A stretch of DNA of 58,928 nt from Verrucomicrobiota bacterium (GCA_016199935.1 JACQFS010000185.1:1-58928); one strand, 5' to 3'. Shown: positions 41,375 to 49,139, counted from the stretch's first letter. The notes: generated from the letters alone by a model not told the origin. Made by a program: numbers and translations.

Positions 41375-41467
41375 AAGGGAGCGGCGACATTTTTGTCGCC
41401 GTCGTCACTCTGACATTTCTTCCAGATTCATTTTGATGAACGAGGGCGACAAAAATGTCGCCCCTCC
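41375..41467. repeat. Double-hairpin inverted repeat with a compensated base pair
   Basis: Two perfect 8-bp hairpins with 4-nt loops lie at 41382-41401 and 41444-41463. They are inverted copies of the same AGGGGCGACATTTTTGTCGC-like word. The closing pair is C-G in one and G-C in the other, so stem pairing is conserved although both bases changed. The element fills the gap between the sulfatase at 41327 and the protease stop at 41472. Confidence 0.8.
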
Positions 41468-41471
41468 TTGG

Positions 41472-42467
41472 TCACTTCTTCTTCGTCCGGCGCTTCTTCG
41501 CGGGCGGGTCGTGCGGCTGCGTGAGCCGCACAATTTCCTCCGCCGACACGCAGTAGCGCACCGGGCCGACGACCAGCGGACTCGCGCCCTTGCCGTCGTC
41601 GTCCACAAAGTTGGCGATGCTCTGCACGAGCGCGACCACGTTGCCAGCCTCATCCACCACGGGGCCACCACTGGAGCCGGGCGCGAAGTCCGCGGTGATG
41701 TTCAGGCAAAGGATCGGACGCGACGCGCGCTCGGGTTTGTCGTCCGCGCCGTCCGCGCCAAGCACGTCGTGCATGAGGTGGACGCGCGCGACCATGCCTT
41801 CGCTGAAGAGGAAATGATTTCCATCGGGATGGCTCAGGCAGAACACGCGCTCGCCCGTGCGCGCGCCGGTGCGGAGCGCGAGCGGCTTGAAGCCCGTCGC
41901 CTCGATGCGCAACAGACATGTGTCCGATTCCACGTCCGCCGCGAGGATTTCCTTCACGGGAAAAACTTTGCCCGTCGAGTTCGCCGCGACGAGAAAGCTG
42001 CCGGTCTTCGGATTGGCCTCCTCGTCCTTTCCATTGGCGACGTGATACGCGGTGCTCACCACGCCGTCCTCGGTGAGGACAAATCCGGCGGCGGAGTTGA
42101 AATGCCAATCCGAACAGTTGGTGCACTCGTAAACCGTGCCGATGGCGAGCGTGCTCTCGCGCACGCGGTCGTAGAGTTCCGGCGGCGCGAGCTTCTGCGA
42201 CGAGGGTGGCGCGAATTTCACCGGCGAGAAAATGCGGCTGAGCTGCTTCTGCAAAACGTCCGCGCGGACGAGCTTGCCCTGCTTCATGAGTTTTTGCGCC
42301 GAGGCGATGACCGTGTCCTCGAACGCCTCGTCGTCCACGACGAAACGCGGCGGCGCGGTTTCCGCCGAGAAGGACCAATGTCCAAACACCAAGGACAAAA
42401 GAAGCACCAAGACCCAAGCTCCAACCGGCGAGTGGCACGCACGTTTCTTCTGCCTCAGGGCTCGCAT
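41472..42467 (-). CDS. Secreted trypsin-like serine protease
   Basis: 331 residues from the ATG at 42467; an upstream extension of the frame runs through palindromic repeats and is rejected. The signal-peptide core (WVLVLLLSLVFGHWSFSAE) is encoded by a heptanucleotide repeat. The triad is recognisable: His142 in STAYHVANG, Asp182 in SDTCLLRIE, and Ser266 in APGSSGGPV. This is the trypsin/HtrA-like fold without a PDZ domain. A CTNC pair (near residue 115) and a Lys/Arg-rich tail (KKRRTKKK) are extra. A housekeeping or processing role is possible; the substrate is unknown. Confidence 0.88.
   Translation of the reverse strand: MRALRQKKRACHSPVGAWVLVLLLSLVFGHWSFSAETAPPRFVVDDEAFEDTVIASAQKLMKQGKLVRADVLQKQLSRIFSPVKFAPPSSQKLAPPELYDRVRESTLAIGTVYECTNCSDWHFNSAAGFVLTEDGVVSTAYHVANGKDEEANPKTGSFLVAANSTGKVFPVKEILAADVESDTCLLRIEATGFKPLALRTGARTGERVFCLSHPDGNHFLFSEGMVARVHLMHDVLGADGADDKPERASRPILCLNITADFAPGSSGGPVVDEAGNVVALVQSIANFVDDDGKGASPLVVGPVRYCVSAEEIVRLTQPHDPPAKKRRTKKK
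42372..42427. repeat. Degenerate heptanucleotide repeat (NNNCCAA type) inside the protease signal-peptide region
   Basis: Eight consecutive 7-mers on the plus strand, most with CCAA at the same position (GGACCAA, TGTCCAA, ACACCAA...; the phase shifts once near 42406). They cover codons for the hydrophobic core of the protease signal peptide. The period of 7 is coprime to 3, so the tract codes through all three frames. Confidence 0.75.
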
Positions 42468-42691
42468 GACCGGCCCCGAAGGGGCCAACGAAAGTAGCCA
42501 CGGGTGAAGGCCCAACGGGACTGAACCCGTGGTTCGCCGTTCCATGGAGACGCCTCGCCCCGGAGGGGCGGACGAAACCGGCGGCGGCGATACGGACACT
42601 CCCAGATTCGTGCGCCCCATCCGGGGCGCGGATTCACCCGTGGCTACCAGCGTGCGCTCCTTCGGAGCGCCGCCAACGTCGCGCGCAGATT
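42468..42691. repeat. Cluster of palindromic elements between protease and sulfatase
   Basis: This 224-bp gap holds at least four short perfect hairpins: 42472-42486 (GGCCCC/GGGGCC), 42556-42570 (CGCCCC/GGGGCG), 42612-42629 (GCGCCCC/GGGGCGC) and 42654-42670 (GCGCTCC/GGAGCGC). A 13-bp inverted pair GTAGCCACGGGTG / CACCCGTGGCTAC lies at 42494-42506 and 42635-42647, and an internal CCACGGGT...ACCCGTGG palindrome at 42498-42532. The last hairpin may form the end of the sulfatase transcript on the other side. No gene is evident. Confidence 0.8.
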
Positions 42692-44098
42692 TCACGGCAG
42701 CGACTTTCGCCACGCGAGCGCCTGCTCGGCAAGCCGCTTCGCCACGTCGGGCTTCTCGGTGGCGAGGTTGCGCGACTCGTTGCGGTCAGCGGCTAGGTCG
42801 TAAAGTTCAGTGTGCGTGCCGTCGGCATTGAGCAGGAGTTTCCAATCACCGTCGCGGATGGCGACGTTCGGGCTGCGGTCGTTGTCGGTCTTGGGTCGGA
42901 TGTAGGTCTCCGTGCGTCCGAACTCCCAGAAGAGCGGCTTCGTGCGCGTGAAGTTTTTGCCGAGCAGGGCATCGCTCGCGTCCACGCCGTCGAACTTCGC
43001 GTCGCCGGGCGGCGTCACGCCGGTGAGTGCGCAGAGCGTCGGGAAAAAATCCACGCTGCCGAGCACCGACGATTCGTTGACCTTGCCGGCAGGCACGCGG
43101 CCTGGCCAGCGGACGATGAACGCCTCGCGCGTGCCGCCTTCGTAGAGGCTCCACTTTTGCCCGCGGAGGCCGGCGGTGCGCGCGCGGCTCGCGGCGTCGT
43201 AGAGCGGATTCGGGCCGTTGTCGCCGGTGAAAAGGATGATGGTGTTTTGTTCCAGGCCGAGTTTTTTCAACTCATCCAAAAATTTTCCAAGGTCGCGGTC
43301 GAAGCCGCGCAGCGTGCGGCGGAAGCCGTCCATGCTTTGCGGGTAGCCGCCCTTTTTCACGCGCTCGGTCTGCATCAACTCCGGGTCCATGTCCTCGGGC
43401 CGCGGCACGTGCGCGTCGTGGACTTCGCTGAACCAGAGGTTCACGTAAAACGGTTTGCCCGCGGCCTGCTGGCGCTTGATGAAATCGAGCGTGCGTTCCA
43501 TGAAAAGCCACGTCGTCTTCCAGCGCGGCGTGCCGGCGGGCAGCGCGGGGCCGGGGCCTTCGAGCGGCGTGCTGTTCACGAGGCTCTCGTCGAAGCCGTA
43601 GGCGCTGGTCAACGGCGCGTCGTCCACGTCGCGGCCGCCGCCCATGTGCCATTTGCCGAAGTGGCCGGTCGCGTAGCCGGCGGCCTTGAGCGTGCGTGCG
43701 AGCGACGGCGCGCACGGGTCGAGCCAGTCGGCCTGGTCGTCGGCGCGATTGCCGGCGCGCTCGTGGAGGTAGCTGTTGATGCGCCAGCGCGACGGAAAAT
43801 TTCCCGTGGTGAACGCCGTGCGCGACGCCGAGCAAATCGGCGACGCGACGTAGAACTGCTTGAAGCGCGTCCCTTCCGCCGCGAGCCGGTCAATGTTCGG
43901 CGTCGGCTCGCCCACGCCGCCGAAGCACGCGGGGTCGCCCCAGCCCATGTCGTCCACGAGGAGGAAGAGGATGTTGGGGCGTGGCGCGGCGTTGGCGGCG
44001 AAGCTCAACAGGAATGCCAGCAGAAAAATGACGAATGACGAATGACGAATGACGAAAGAATGTCGAAGCCCGAAACCCGGAGCGCACCTCACCAACAT
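42692..44098 (-). CDS. Secreted sulfatase with variant maturation motif CSASR
   Basis: 468 residues from the ATG at 44098. A longer start at 44194 overlaps the previous stop by 4 bp (ATGA) and may be the real one, but would give a 69-residue leader. The signal-peptide core (HSSFVIFLLAFLLSFAANA) is partly encoded by a heptanucleotide repeat. Blocks: NILFLLVDDMGWGDPACFGG, C89-S-A-S-R, GHFGKWHMGGGRDVDD, FTGDNGPNP. The usual C-x-P-x-R has Ala in place of Pro; anaerobic maturases are known to accept CxAxR, so activity remains plausible. It lies just downstream of the sulfatase at 44191. Confidence 0.88.
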   Translation of the reverse strand: MLVRCAPGFGLRHSFVIRHSSFVIFLLAFLLSFAANAAPRPNILFLLVDDMGWGDPACFGGVGEPTPNIDRLAAEGTRFKQFYVASPICSASRTAFTTGNFPSRWRINSYLHERAGNRADDQADWLDPCAPSLARTLKAAGYATGHFGKWHMGGGRDVDDAPLTSAYGFDESLVNSTPLEGPGPALPAGTPRWKTTWLFMERTLDFIKRQQAAGKPFYVNLWFSEVHDAHVPRPEDMDPELMQTERVKKGGYPQSMDGFRRTLRGFDRDLGKFLDELKKLGLEQNTIILFTGDNGPNPLYDAASRARTAGLRGQKWSLYEGGTREAFIVRWPGRVPAGKVNESSVLGSVDFFPTLCALTGVTPPGDAKFDGVDASDALLGKNFTRTKPLFWEFGRTETYIRPKTDNDRSPNVAIRDGDWKLLLNADGTHTELYDLAADRNESRNLATEKPDVAKRLAEQALAWRKSLP

Positions 44099-44183
44099 TC
44101 GGTCTTCGGATTTGGTTCGGATTTCGGATTTCGGATTTCGGATTTCCGAATTGAAGCTTCCGTTGAGCTTTGAGCTTTGAACT
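44027..44183. repeat. Three different tandem heptanucleotide tracts upstream of and inside a sulfatase 5' end
   Basis: On the plus strand: four perfect AATGACG units (44027-44054), four perfect TCGGATT units (44117-44144), and three TTGAGCT-type units (44163-44183). The first tract encodes the FVIRHSSFVI part of the sulfatase leader; the other two lie just upstream, in the region used only if translation starts at 44194. All have period 7. Confidence 0.85.
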
Positions 44184-44190
44184 ATGAGGT

Positions 44191-45666
44191 TCATTTCATC
44201 GCCTCCAGTGCTTCCTTGTCCTGCTGCCGCGTGAGCCATTCCTGCAAACTCGTTTTCATCGCCGACACGCGCGCCGCCTGCGCGGGCTGCGCCGCGAGGT
44301 TGTTCAACTCATACGGGTCCGCCTCCGTGTCGTGGAGTTCCCACTTCGGATGCCGCTCGATGGTCTCGATGAACTTCGCCGTCGCCGCGTCGCTCTTCGC
44401 CTTGTCCAGCCACGTCGCATACACGTCGCCGTGGCTGCCGGGGATGTCCATGACCTTGGTAAAATGCGTCGTCCATTTGTTTTCGGGCTTGAGGTTGAGG
44501 ATGAACTTCCAGCGCTCGTCGCGCACGCAGCGTTGCGGGAATACGTTCATCTCGCCGTCGCCCGTGTGGCTCGCGTAGATGAACTCGTCGTGCTTCGACG
44601 CCTTGCCGAGCAGCACGTCCTTGAAGCTGCGCCCGTCGAGGCTCGCGATGGGTTTGCCGCCGGCCAAATCCACGAACAGCGGCGTGAGGTCCGCGAAGGA
44701 AATCATCGCGCCCGTCGTCGCGCCCGCTTTCACCACGCCGGGCCAGCGCACGATGAAAGGCACGCGCAAACCCGTGTCGTAGCAGGTCCATTTGCAATGC
44801 GGCCATTCCGGCCCCTGGTCGCTCGTGTAGAGAAGCACCGTGTTCTTCTCGAAGCCGTGGCGTTTGAGCGACGCCATCACTTCGCCGAGATGCCGGTCGG
44901 CGGTGGTGATGTCCTGATAATAATTGGCGAGCGCGGCGCGCGTCTTCGGCGTGTCCACCATGTTCGGCGGGATCGGCAACGCCGCCGGGTCATAGTCGCG
45001 GTTCGGCTCCCACACGACGTGCGGCGCGTTGTCGCCGAGCAGCAGGCAGAGCGGCTCGTCCGCGCGCTCCTTGGTGTGCGACGCGAGGAAGGTGTCCACC
45101 TTCGCCGTGTCGAGTCCCTCAGGACGGTAACGCCGGTTGATGTTCGGATTTTTCGGCAGCGTTGCCGGCAATACCTCCCAACCAAACACGGACGCGGGCC
45201 GCACGTCCGTCTTGTTCGCGGCGACCACGCGGTAACCGAGCGCTTTGAGATAAGTTGGCAGTGACTGGATGTCGGGCCGGCAATCGGTGTGATTGCCCAT
45301 CGTGCCGTTCCGCGCCGAGTGGAGGCCCGTGAAAATAATCGCGCGCGACGGCGAGCACGTCGGCGATCCCGCGAACGCGCGCGTGAAACGCAGCCCGTCT
45401 TTCGCGAGCGCATCCATGTTCGGCGTGTGGACGGATTTGTTTCCGTAGCACCCGACGAAATCCACGCCGTGATCGTCGCTCAGAAAGAGGACGAGGTTCG
45501 GACGCGGCGCGGCGCCTGCGCCGAAGCTCAAAGGACAAAGCTCAAAGCTCAAGGGAAGGAACAAGAGCAAAGCTCCAAGCAACGCGCGCGAACGCCGCAC
45601 GGATGAATTGGAACCCGGAGCTTGGAGCTTCCCTTGAACTTTGAACTTTGAGCTTTGAGCTTTCAT
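44191..45666 (-). CDS. Secreted sulfatase (CSPSR)
   Basis: 491 residues from the ATG at 45666. The leader (residues 1-53) is largely encoded by heptanucleotide repeats: the n-region AQSSKFKVQG, then the hydrophobic core GALLLFLPLSFELCPLSFG. Sulfatase blocks: NLVLFLSDDHGVDFVGCYG, C104-S-P-S-R in GSPTCSPSRAIIF, NTVLLYTSDQGPEWPHCKW. It is the last of five sulfatases in the window. Its stop overlaps an ATG at 44194 that could start the next sulfatase. Confidence 0.92.
   Translation of the reverse strand: MKAQSSKFKVQGKLQAPGSNSSVRRSRALLGALLLFLPLSFELCPLSFGAGAAPRPNLVLFLSDDHGVDFVGCYGNKSVHTPNMDALAKDGLRFTRAFAGSPTCSPSRAIIFTGLHSARNGTMGNHTDCRPDIQSLPTYLKALGYRVVAANKTDVRPASVFGWEVLPATLPKNPNINRRYRPEGLDTAKVDTFLASHTKERADEPLCLLLGDNAPHVVWEPNRDYDPAALPIPPNMVDTPKTRAALANYYQDITTADRHLGEVMASLKRHGFEKNTVLLYTSDQGPEWPHCKWTCYDTGLRVPFIVRWPGVVKAGATTGAMISFADLTPLFVDLAGGKPIASLDGRSFKDVLLGKASKHDEFIYASHTGDGEMNVFPQRCVRDERWKFILNLKPENKWTTHFTKVMDIPGSHGDVYATWLDKAKSDAATAKFIETIERHPKWELHDTEADPYELNNLAAQPAQAARVSAMKTSLQEWLTRQQDKEALEAMK
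45525..45661. repeat. Inverted pair of heptanucleotide tracts in a sulfatase leader
   Basis: Tract A (45525-45552) has four AGCTCAA-type units; tract B (45634-45661) has TTGAACT and TTGAGCT units. B is the reverse complement of A with extensions: AAGGGAAG and AGCTCCAAGC words flank both. The pair could form a long stem in the mRNA over the first ~45 codons. In tract A one unit is AGGACAA, which avoids an in-frame TGA on the coding strand. Confidence 0.8.
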
Positions 45667-45714
45667 GCGGGTGCGCGGCCATGATGGCACGCTCCGCCGC
45701 CGCGGCGACACGAA

Positions 45715-48700
45715 TTATTTCTTCGCCAGCGATTCGAGGTAATCAATCAGCGCCGCAAAATCTTTCACGGTGAGCGCGGCCACCAAACCCTCGGGCATGA
45801 TCGAGCGGTCGAGCTTCTGCCGTTTCAGAATCTCCTTCACCACCAGCGTCACCTCCTGGCCGGCGGCGTTGCGGATCGTCACCTTGTCGGCGGCCTCCTG
45901 CGTCACGAAGCCGTCGTATTCCGTCTCGTCCTTCATCGCGAAACGCTCGGAGACGAATCCTTGCGCGAGTGTTTTGCTCGGCAGCAGGATCGCCTCGGCG
46001 AAGTCGCGCCGTTTGAAAATGGTCGCGACCTGCGAAAGGATCGGGCCGCGCGGCGGTTCGTTCGCGCTCGTGGTGTGGCAAAGCACACAGCCGACTTGTT
46101 GAAAGAGCGCCTCGCCCCGCGCGCGGTCGCCGTGCGTCGCGAGCACGGCGGCGATCGCGTCGTCCACCTTGAGCGTGCCGACGAGCGGCGTGGTGTCCTT
46201 CGCGTCCTTCTTCGAGGCCTGCAGCTTCAGCGCGTCCACCGCGCCGCGCGCCGCGCTGGCGACGGCTTTGTCCGAGTCGTCCACGGCGGCGAGAATTTTT
46301 TCCGCGAGCACACGCTTCTTGGTGAGCTTGGTCGCCTCGATAAGTTGAAGGCGCCGCTTTGGATTCGCCCAACCGTCGTCCATCGCCTTGCGCGCGGACG
46401 CGAGCGACTCGGGCGAGCCGCCTTTGCGATCCAGCAGCGAAATGAGTGCAGCGTCGGCGAACAGCGACGGCTTGCCGTTCAACTTCGCGGCCTCGGCTTC
46501 GAGCGCGGCGTGATTCGCGTCGAGCTTGGGTGAATTGAAAAACGCGTCGCGTGCGCCATCGAAGTCCTTGAGGAAACCCTGCGCCGACTGCAAACGCGTC
46601 AGCGCGCCGAGCGCGGCCCGCGTGCCGTCGTCGCTCTGAACTTTCGCGAGCGCGATGATCGCCTGGCCGATTTGCTGCGGGCCGAGGTCGGGCAGACCCG
46701 TGGCTTTCACGAGCAACGGGATCGCTTCGGCGGGCACGCTGTCGCCGCGCGAGAGCTGGCCGACGAGCGCGGGCAGCGCGGCGGGATCGGCCTTCGCGGC
46801 GGCGATGAGTTTGCCGAGCGTGTCGCCGAGATCCACGCGGTGGCGATTGAGTTCGCTCGCGAGGAACGTGAGCTCTTCGCCCTTCGCGTGATCGAACGCG
46901 GTCTTGAGCGCGGCGGAAATTTTTTCCGTCTCCGCCCATTTCTCCGGCTGGTAGAACGGCCCGCGCGTGTCGGGACGCGTGCCCCACGAGTCGCCCTTCC
47001 ACTCGCCATCCACGAAATACTGGCGGCTCAGCGCGGTCAGCAAACCTTTGCGCCGCGCGAGTTCGCTCTCGCGGCCGAGGCGTTCGATGAGGCCGTCCAC
47101 GACCTTCGCGTCGCGGATGAATGAGAGCACGAGCAGCGCATACTCGCGTTCCTGCGGCGTGGCGCCGTGCGTGTCCACGAGGGCGAAGGCGGTATCGCTC
47201 GCCTTCAGTTGCCGCAGCACTTGCATCGCGGTGTGAACGATGACCGGCTCGCGGTCGCCGAGCAGCTTCGCGAGCGCGGTGGAATGTTCGGCGAGCTTCT
47301 CCGTGCGGATGGTCTCGGGCTTGGGCGTTTCGTTGTTGGCCCAAATGCCGGTGAGTCCGTGCCAGCGCGCGAGCGCGACGACGGCTTCGCGGCGCGTGCG
47401 GTCGTCCGCGGACTTGAGCGCGCTCACGAGCAAATCGGCGGGGATGCCGTTGAGCTGATCCTCGCGGTCCGTCAACGCGCGGATGGCCCATGCGGCAACG
47501 GTCGGATCGGCGGCGAGCTTCACGAGCGCGGGGTGAGATTTTTCGCCGAGCGATTGCTTGAGCGCGAAGATGGCGGCGACGCGTGACGCGAGGAGTTTTG
47601 ATTTGTCCGCGGCAAGCGCCTCAAGGAGCGCGACCGTCGCCTTGGGGAGCGCGCCCGCCCCTGGCGCAGCCGACGACGCCCTCGTCGTCGGCTCTTTCGC
47701 GCGCGCACCAGAACTGGCGGACGAGGCGTCCGCCAGTGCAGGCGAGGGCGCCTGCGCTCCCCTCCGGATGAGCGTCCGTTGCGCTTCGAGGCGGCGGCGG
47801 TGCGAAGGGCTTTCCAAAAGTTTCACCAACTCGCTCTCGCTCGCCTTCGCGAAGTCCGGCAGCGGCTCGGGTTTGAAATTTTTCGGCGTCACGCGCACGA
47901 GGTAGCCGACGTCGTTGCCGGCCCAGTTGAACGTCGCGCCTTTCCAGCTCGAAACGTAGATGCGGCCCGACGCGTCCACGTCCGCATCGGTCGGGCGCGT
48001 GAGGCCGATGAACTCGGTTTGGTCCACGGCGAACGTCGCGCCCTTCGGCGTCGGGCGGTGGTGATAGAGCCAGCCGCGGCCCCAGTCGGCGGTGAGCGGC
48101 GCGTTGTTCCACTTCGCGGGGATGCCCGGCTCGTCGAGCCACGTGGCGCCGCAGCCGGAGCCGCCGCCGTAGTCCGCGAGCGGCGCGATGAGTTCGTTGG
48201 CAAAATTTTTGTAGAGCCGCGGATAGCCGTGATCCTCGAAGCCGGTGAAATGATGGAAGCGCACGTCCCAGCCGCCGCCGTCGTTGGTGTTGTCGCGCGT
48301 CATGATGTCGAGCAGCGGACTGACGGCGACTTCGAGAATGTTGCGCGTGCCGCGCGCGAAAAGTTGCAGCCCCGTGCCGTCGGGACGGAACCGCACCACG
48401 CCGCCGCCGCGAAGCTGGAGCCGGCGGCCGTCGGTGCCCACGGCCTCCATGAAACCGAAGTCGCCGATGGCGCAATAAATCCAGCCGTCCACGCCGAGCT
48501 CGATGCCGTTCGACGTGTGGTCGGCGGGGCGATCCTTGAAACCGAACGCGATGCCCTTGATGAGAATTTTTTCCTCGTCGGCGATGCCGTCGCCGTTGCG
48601 GTCAATGAACGCGCTGATGTCCGGCGGGTGGAGGCAGATGACGCGGTCGTGGTCCCACACGAGGCCGCGCGGCGAGTCCACGTTCTTCACGAACACGCGC

Positions 48701-49107
48701 ACCTCGTCGGCCTTGCCGTCGCCGTTCGTGTCGCGCACGCGGAGGATGCGGCCGCGATTCGGCTCGCGGCCGAGCGAACCGTTGCCGTCGGAGGAAACGT
48801 AGAGTGTGCCGTCGGGCGCGGCGGCGATGAACACGGGATAATTCACCGCGGGCGGCGTGGCGAAGATCGTCGCGTCGAACTCGGCGGGCACCTTCACTTC
48901 CTTGATGAGCTCGGCGGCTTTCTCGGGCACGACGCCCGGCATCTTCGCGACTTCCTCGGGCGTGGGGAGCGACTTGTCGTCGGTGCCGGCCTTCTGCTGC
49001 GCGGCCTTCGACGGGTTCTTGTTTGAAGATTTTTCTGCAGCGGGGCCGGAGGAAACAAACGCCGCGGCGATCAAGGCGGCGAAGAGACGGAGCTTTCTGA
49101 TTTTCAT
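45715..49107 (-). CDS. PVC-type membrane-bound dehydrogenase/HEAT-repeat cytochrome c protein
   Basis: 1130 residues with a signal peptide (LFAALIAAAFVSSGPAA). The N-terminal third is the TIGR02604-type propeller (PVFIAAAPDGTLYVSSDGNG, TSNGIELGVDGWIYCAIGDF, WGRGWLYHHRPTPKGATF). The middle is an alpha-helical HEAT-like array. The C-terminus is the TIGR02603-type heme domain with CVLCH (about residues 1007-1011), GFVSERFAMKDETEYDGFV and SIMPEGLVAALTVKDFAALI. Such proteins are thought to be exported redox enzymes of polymer degradation. Residues about 449-487 are an Ala/Ser/Pro-rich insert encoded by a palindromic element (47645-47761). No convincing partner gene is adjacent. Confidence 0.93.
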   Translation of the reverse strand: MKIRKLRLFAALIAAAFVSSGPAAEKSSNKNPSKAAQQKAGTDDKSLPTPEEVAKMPGVVPEKAAELIKEVKVPAEFDATIFATPPAVNYPVFIAAAPDGTLYVSSDGNGSLGREPNRGRILRVRDTNGDGKADEVRVFVKNVDSPRGLVWDHDRVICLHPPDISAFIDRNGDGIADEEKILIKGIAFGFKDRPADHTSNGIELGVDGWIYCAIGDFGFMEAVGTDGRRLQLRGGGVVRFRPDGTGLQLFARGTRNILEVAVSPLLDIMTRDNTNDGGGWDVRFHHFTGFEDHGYPRLYKNFANELIAPLADYGGGSGCGATWLDEPGIPAKWNNAPLTADWGRGWLYHHRPTPKGATFAVDQTEFIGLTRPTDADVDASGRIYVSSWKGATFNWAGNDVGYLVRVTPKNFKPEPLPDFAKASESELVKLLESPSHRRRLEAQRTLIRRGAQAPSPALADASSASSGARAKEPTTRASSAAPGAGALPKATVALLEALAADKSKLLASRVAAIFALKQSLGEKSHPALVKLAADPTVAAWAIRALTDREDQLNGIPADLLVSALKSADDRTRREAVVALARWHGLTGIWANNETPKPETIRTEKLAEHSTALAKLLGDREPVIVHTAMQVLRQLKASDTAFALVDTHGATPQEREYALLVLSFIRDAKVVDGLIERLGRESELARRKGLLTALSRQYFVDGEWKGDSWGTRPDTRGPFYQPEKWAETEKISAALKTAFDHAKGEELTFLASELNRHRVDLGDTLGKLIAAAKADPAALPALVGQLSRGDSVPAEAIPLLVKATGLPDLGPQQIGQAIIALAKVQSDDGTRAALGALTRLQSAQGFLKDFDGARDAFFNSPKLDANHAALEAEAAKLNGKPSLFADAALISLLDRKGGSPESLASARKAMDDGWANPKRRLQLIEATKLTKKRVLAEKILAAVDDSDKAVASAARGAVDALKLQASKKDAKDTTPLVGTLKVDDAIAAVLATHGDRARGEALFQQVGCVLCHTTSANEPPRGPILSQVATIFKRRDFAEAILLPSKTLAQGFVSERFAMKDETEYDGFVTQEAADKVTIRNAAGQEVTLVVKEILKRQKLDRSIMPEGLVAALTVKDFAALIDYLESLAKK
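47645..47761. repeat. In-frame 117-bp palindromic insertion inside the cytochrome gene
   Basis: 117 bp (39 codons) bounded by GGGAGCGC and GCGCTCCC. It contains three adjacent perfect hairpins: 47668-47693 (11-bp stem), 47713-47737 (11-bp stem), and 47738-47755 (7-bp stem, 4-nt loop). The product is Ala/Ser/Pro/Gly-rich and sits between helical repeats, where extra residues are tolerated. The GGAGCGC ends match intergenic elements in this window. Confidence 0.85.
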
Positions 49108-49120
49108 TTGAAACTAACCC

Positions 49121-49139
49121 GCCGCCGGACGCCGGCGGC
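49121..49139. repeat. Short perfect palindrome upstream of the cytochrome and hflK genes
   Basis: An 8-bp stem GCCGCCGG / CCGGCGGC with a 3-nt loop, 14 bp before the cytochrome ATG on its coding strand and about 125 bp before hflK. It could be a dispersed palindromic element or an operator between divergent genes. The rest of 49108-49264 holds nothing else I can identify. Confidence 0.5.

Noticed and set aside
41472-42713. Longer protease start at 42713
   Set aside because: The extra 82 residues are encoded by the palindromic cluster and lie before a normal signal peptide starting at 42467.
44027-44183. Possible CRISPR array
   Set aside because: Units are 7 bp with no spacers, and no cas genes are in the window. 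The tracts are simple tandem heptamers.
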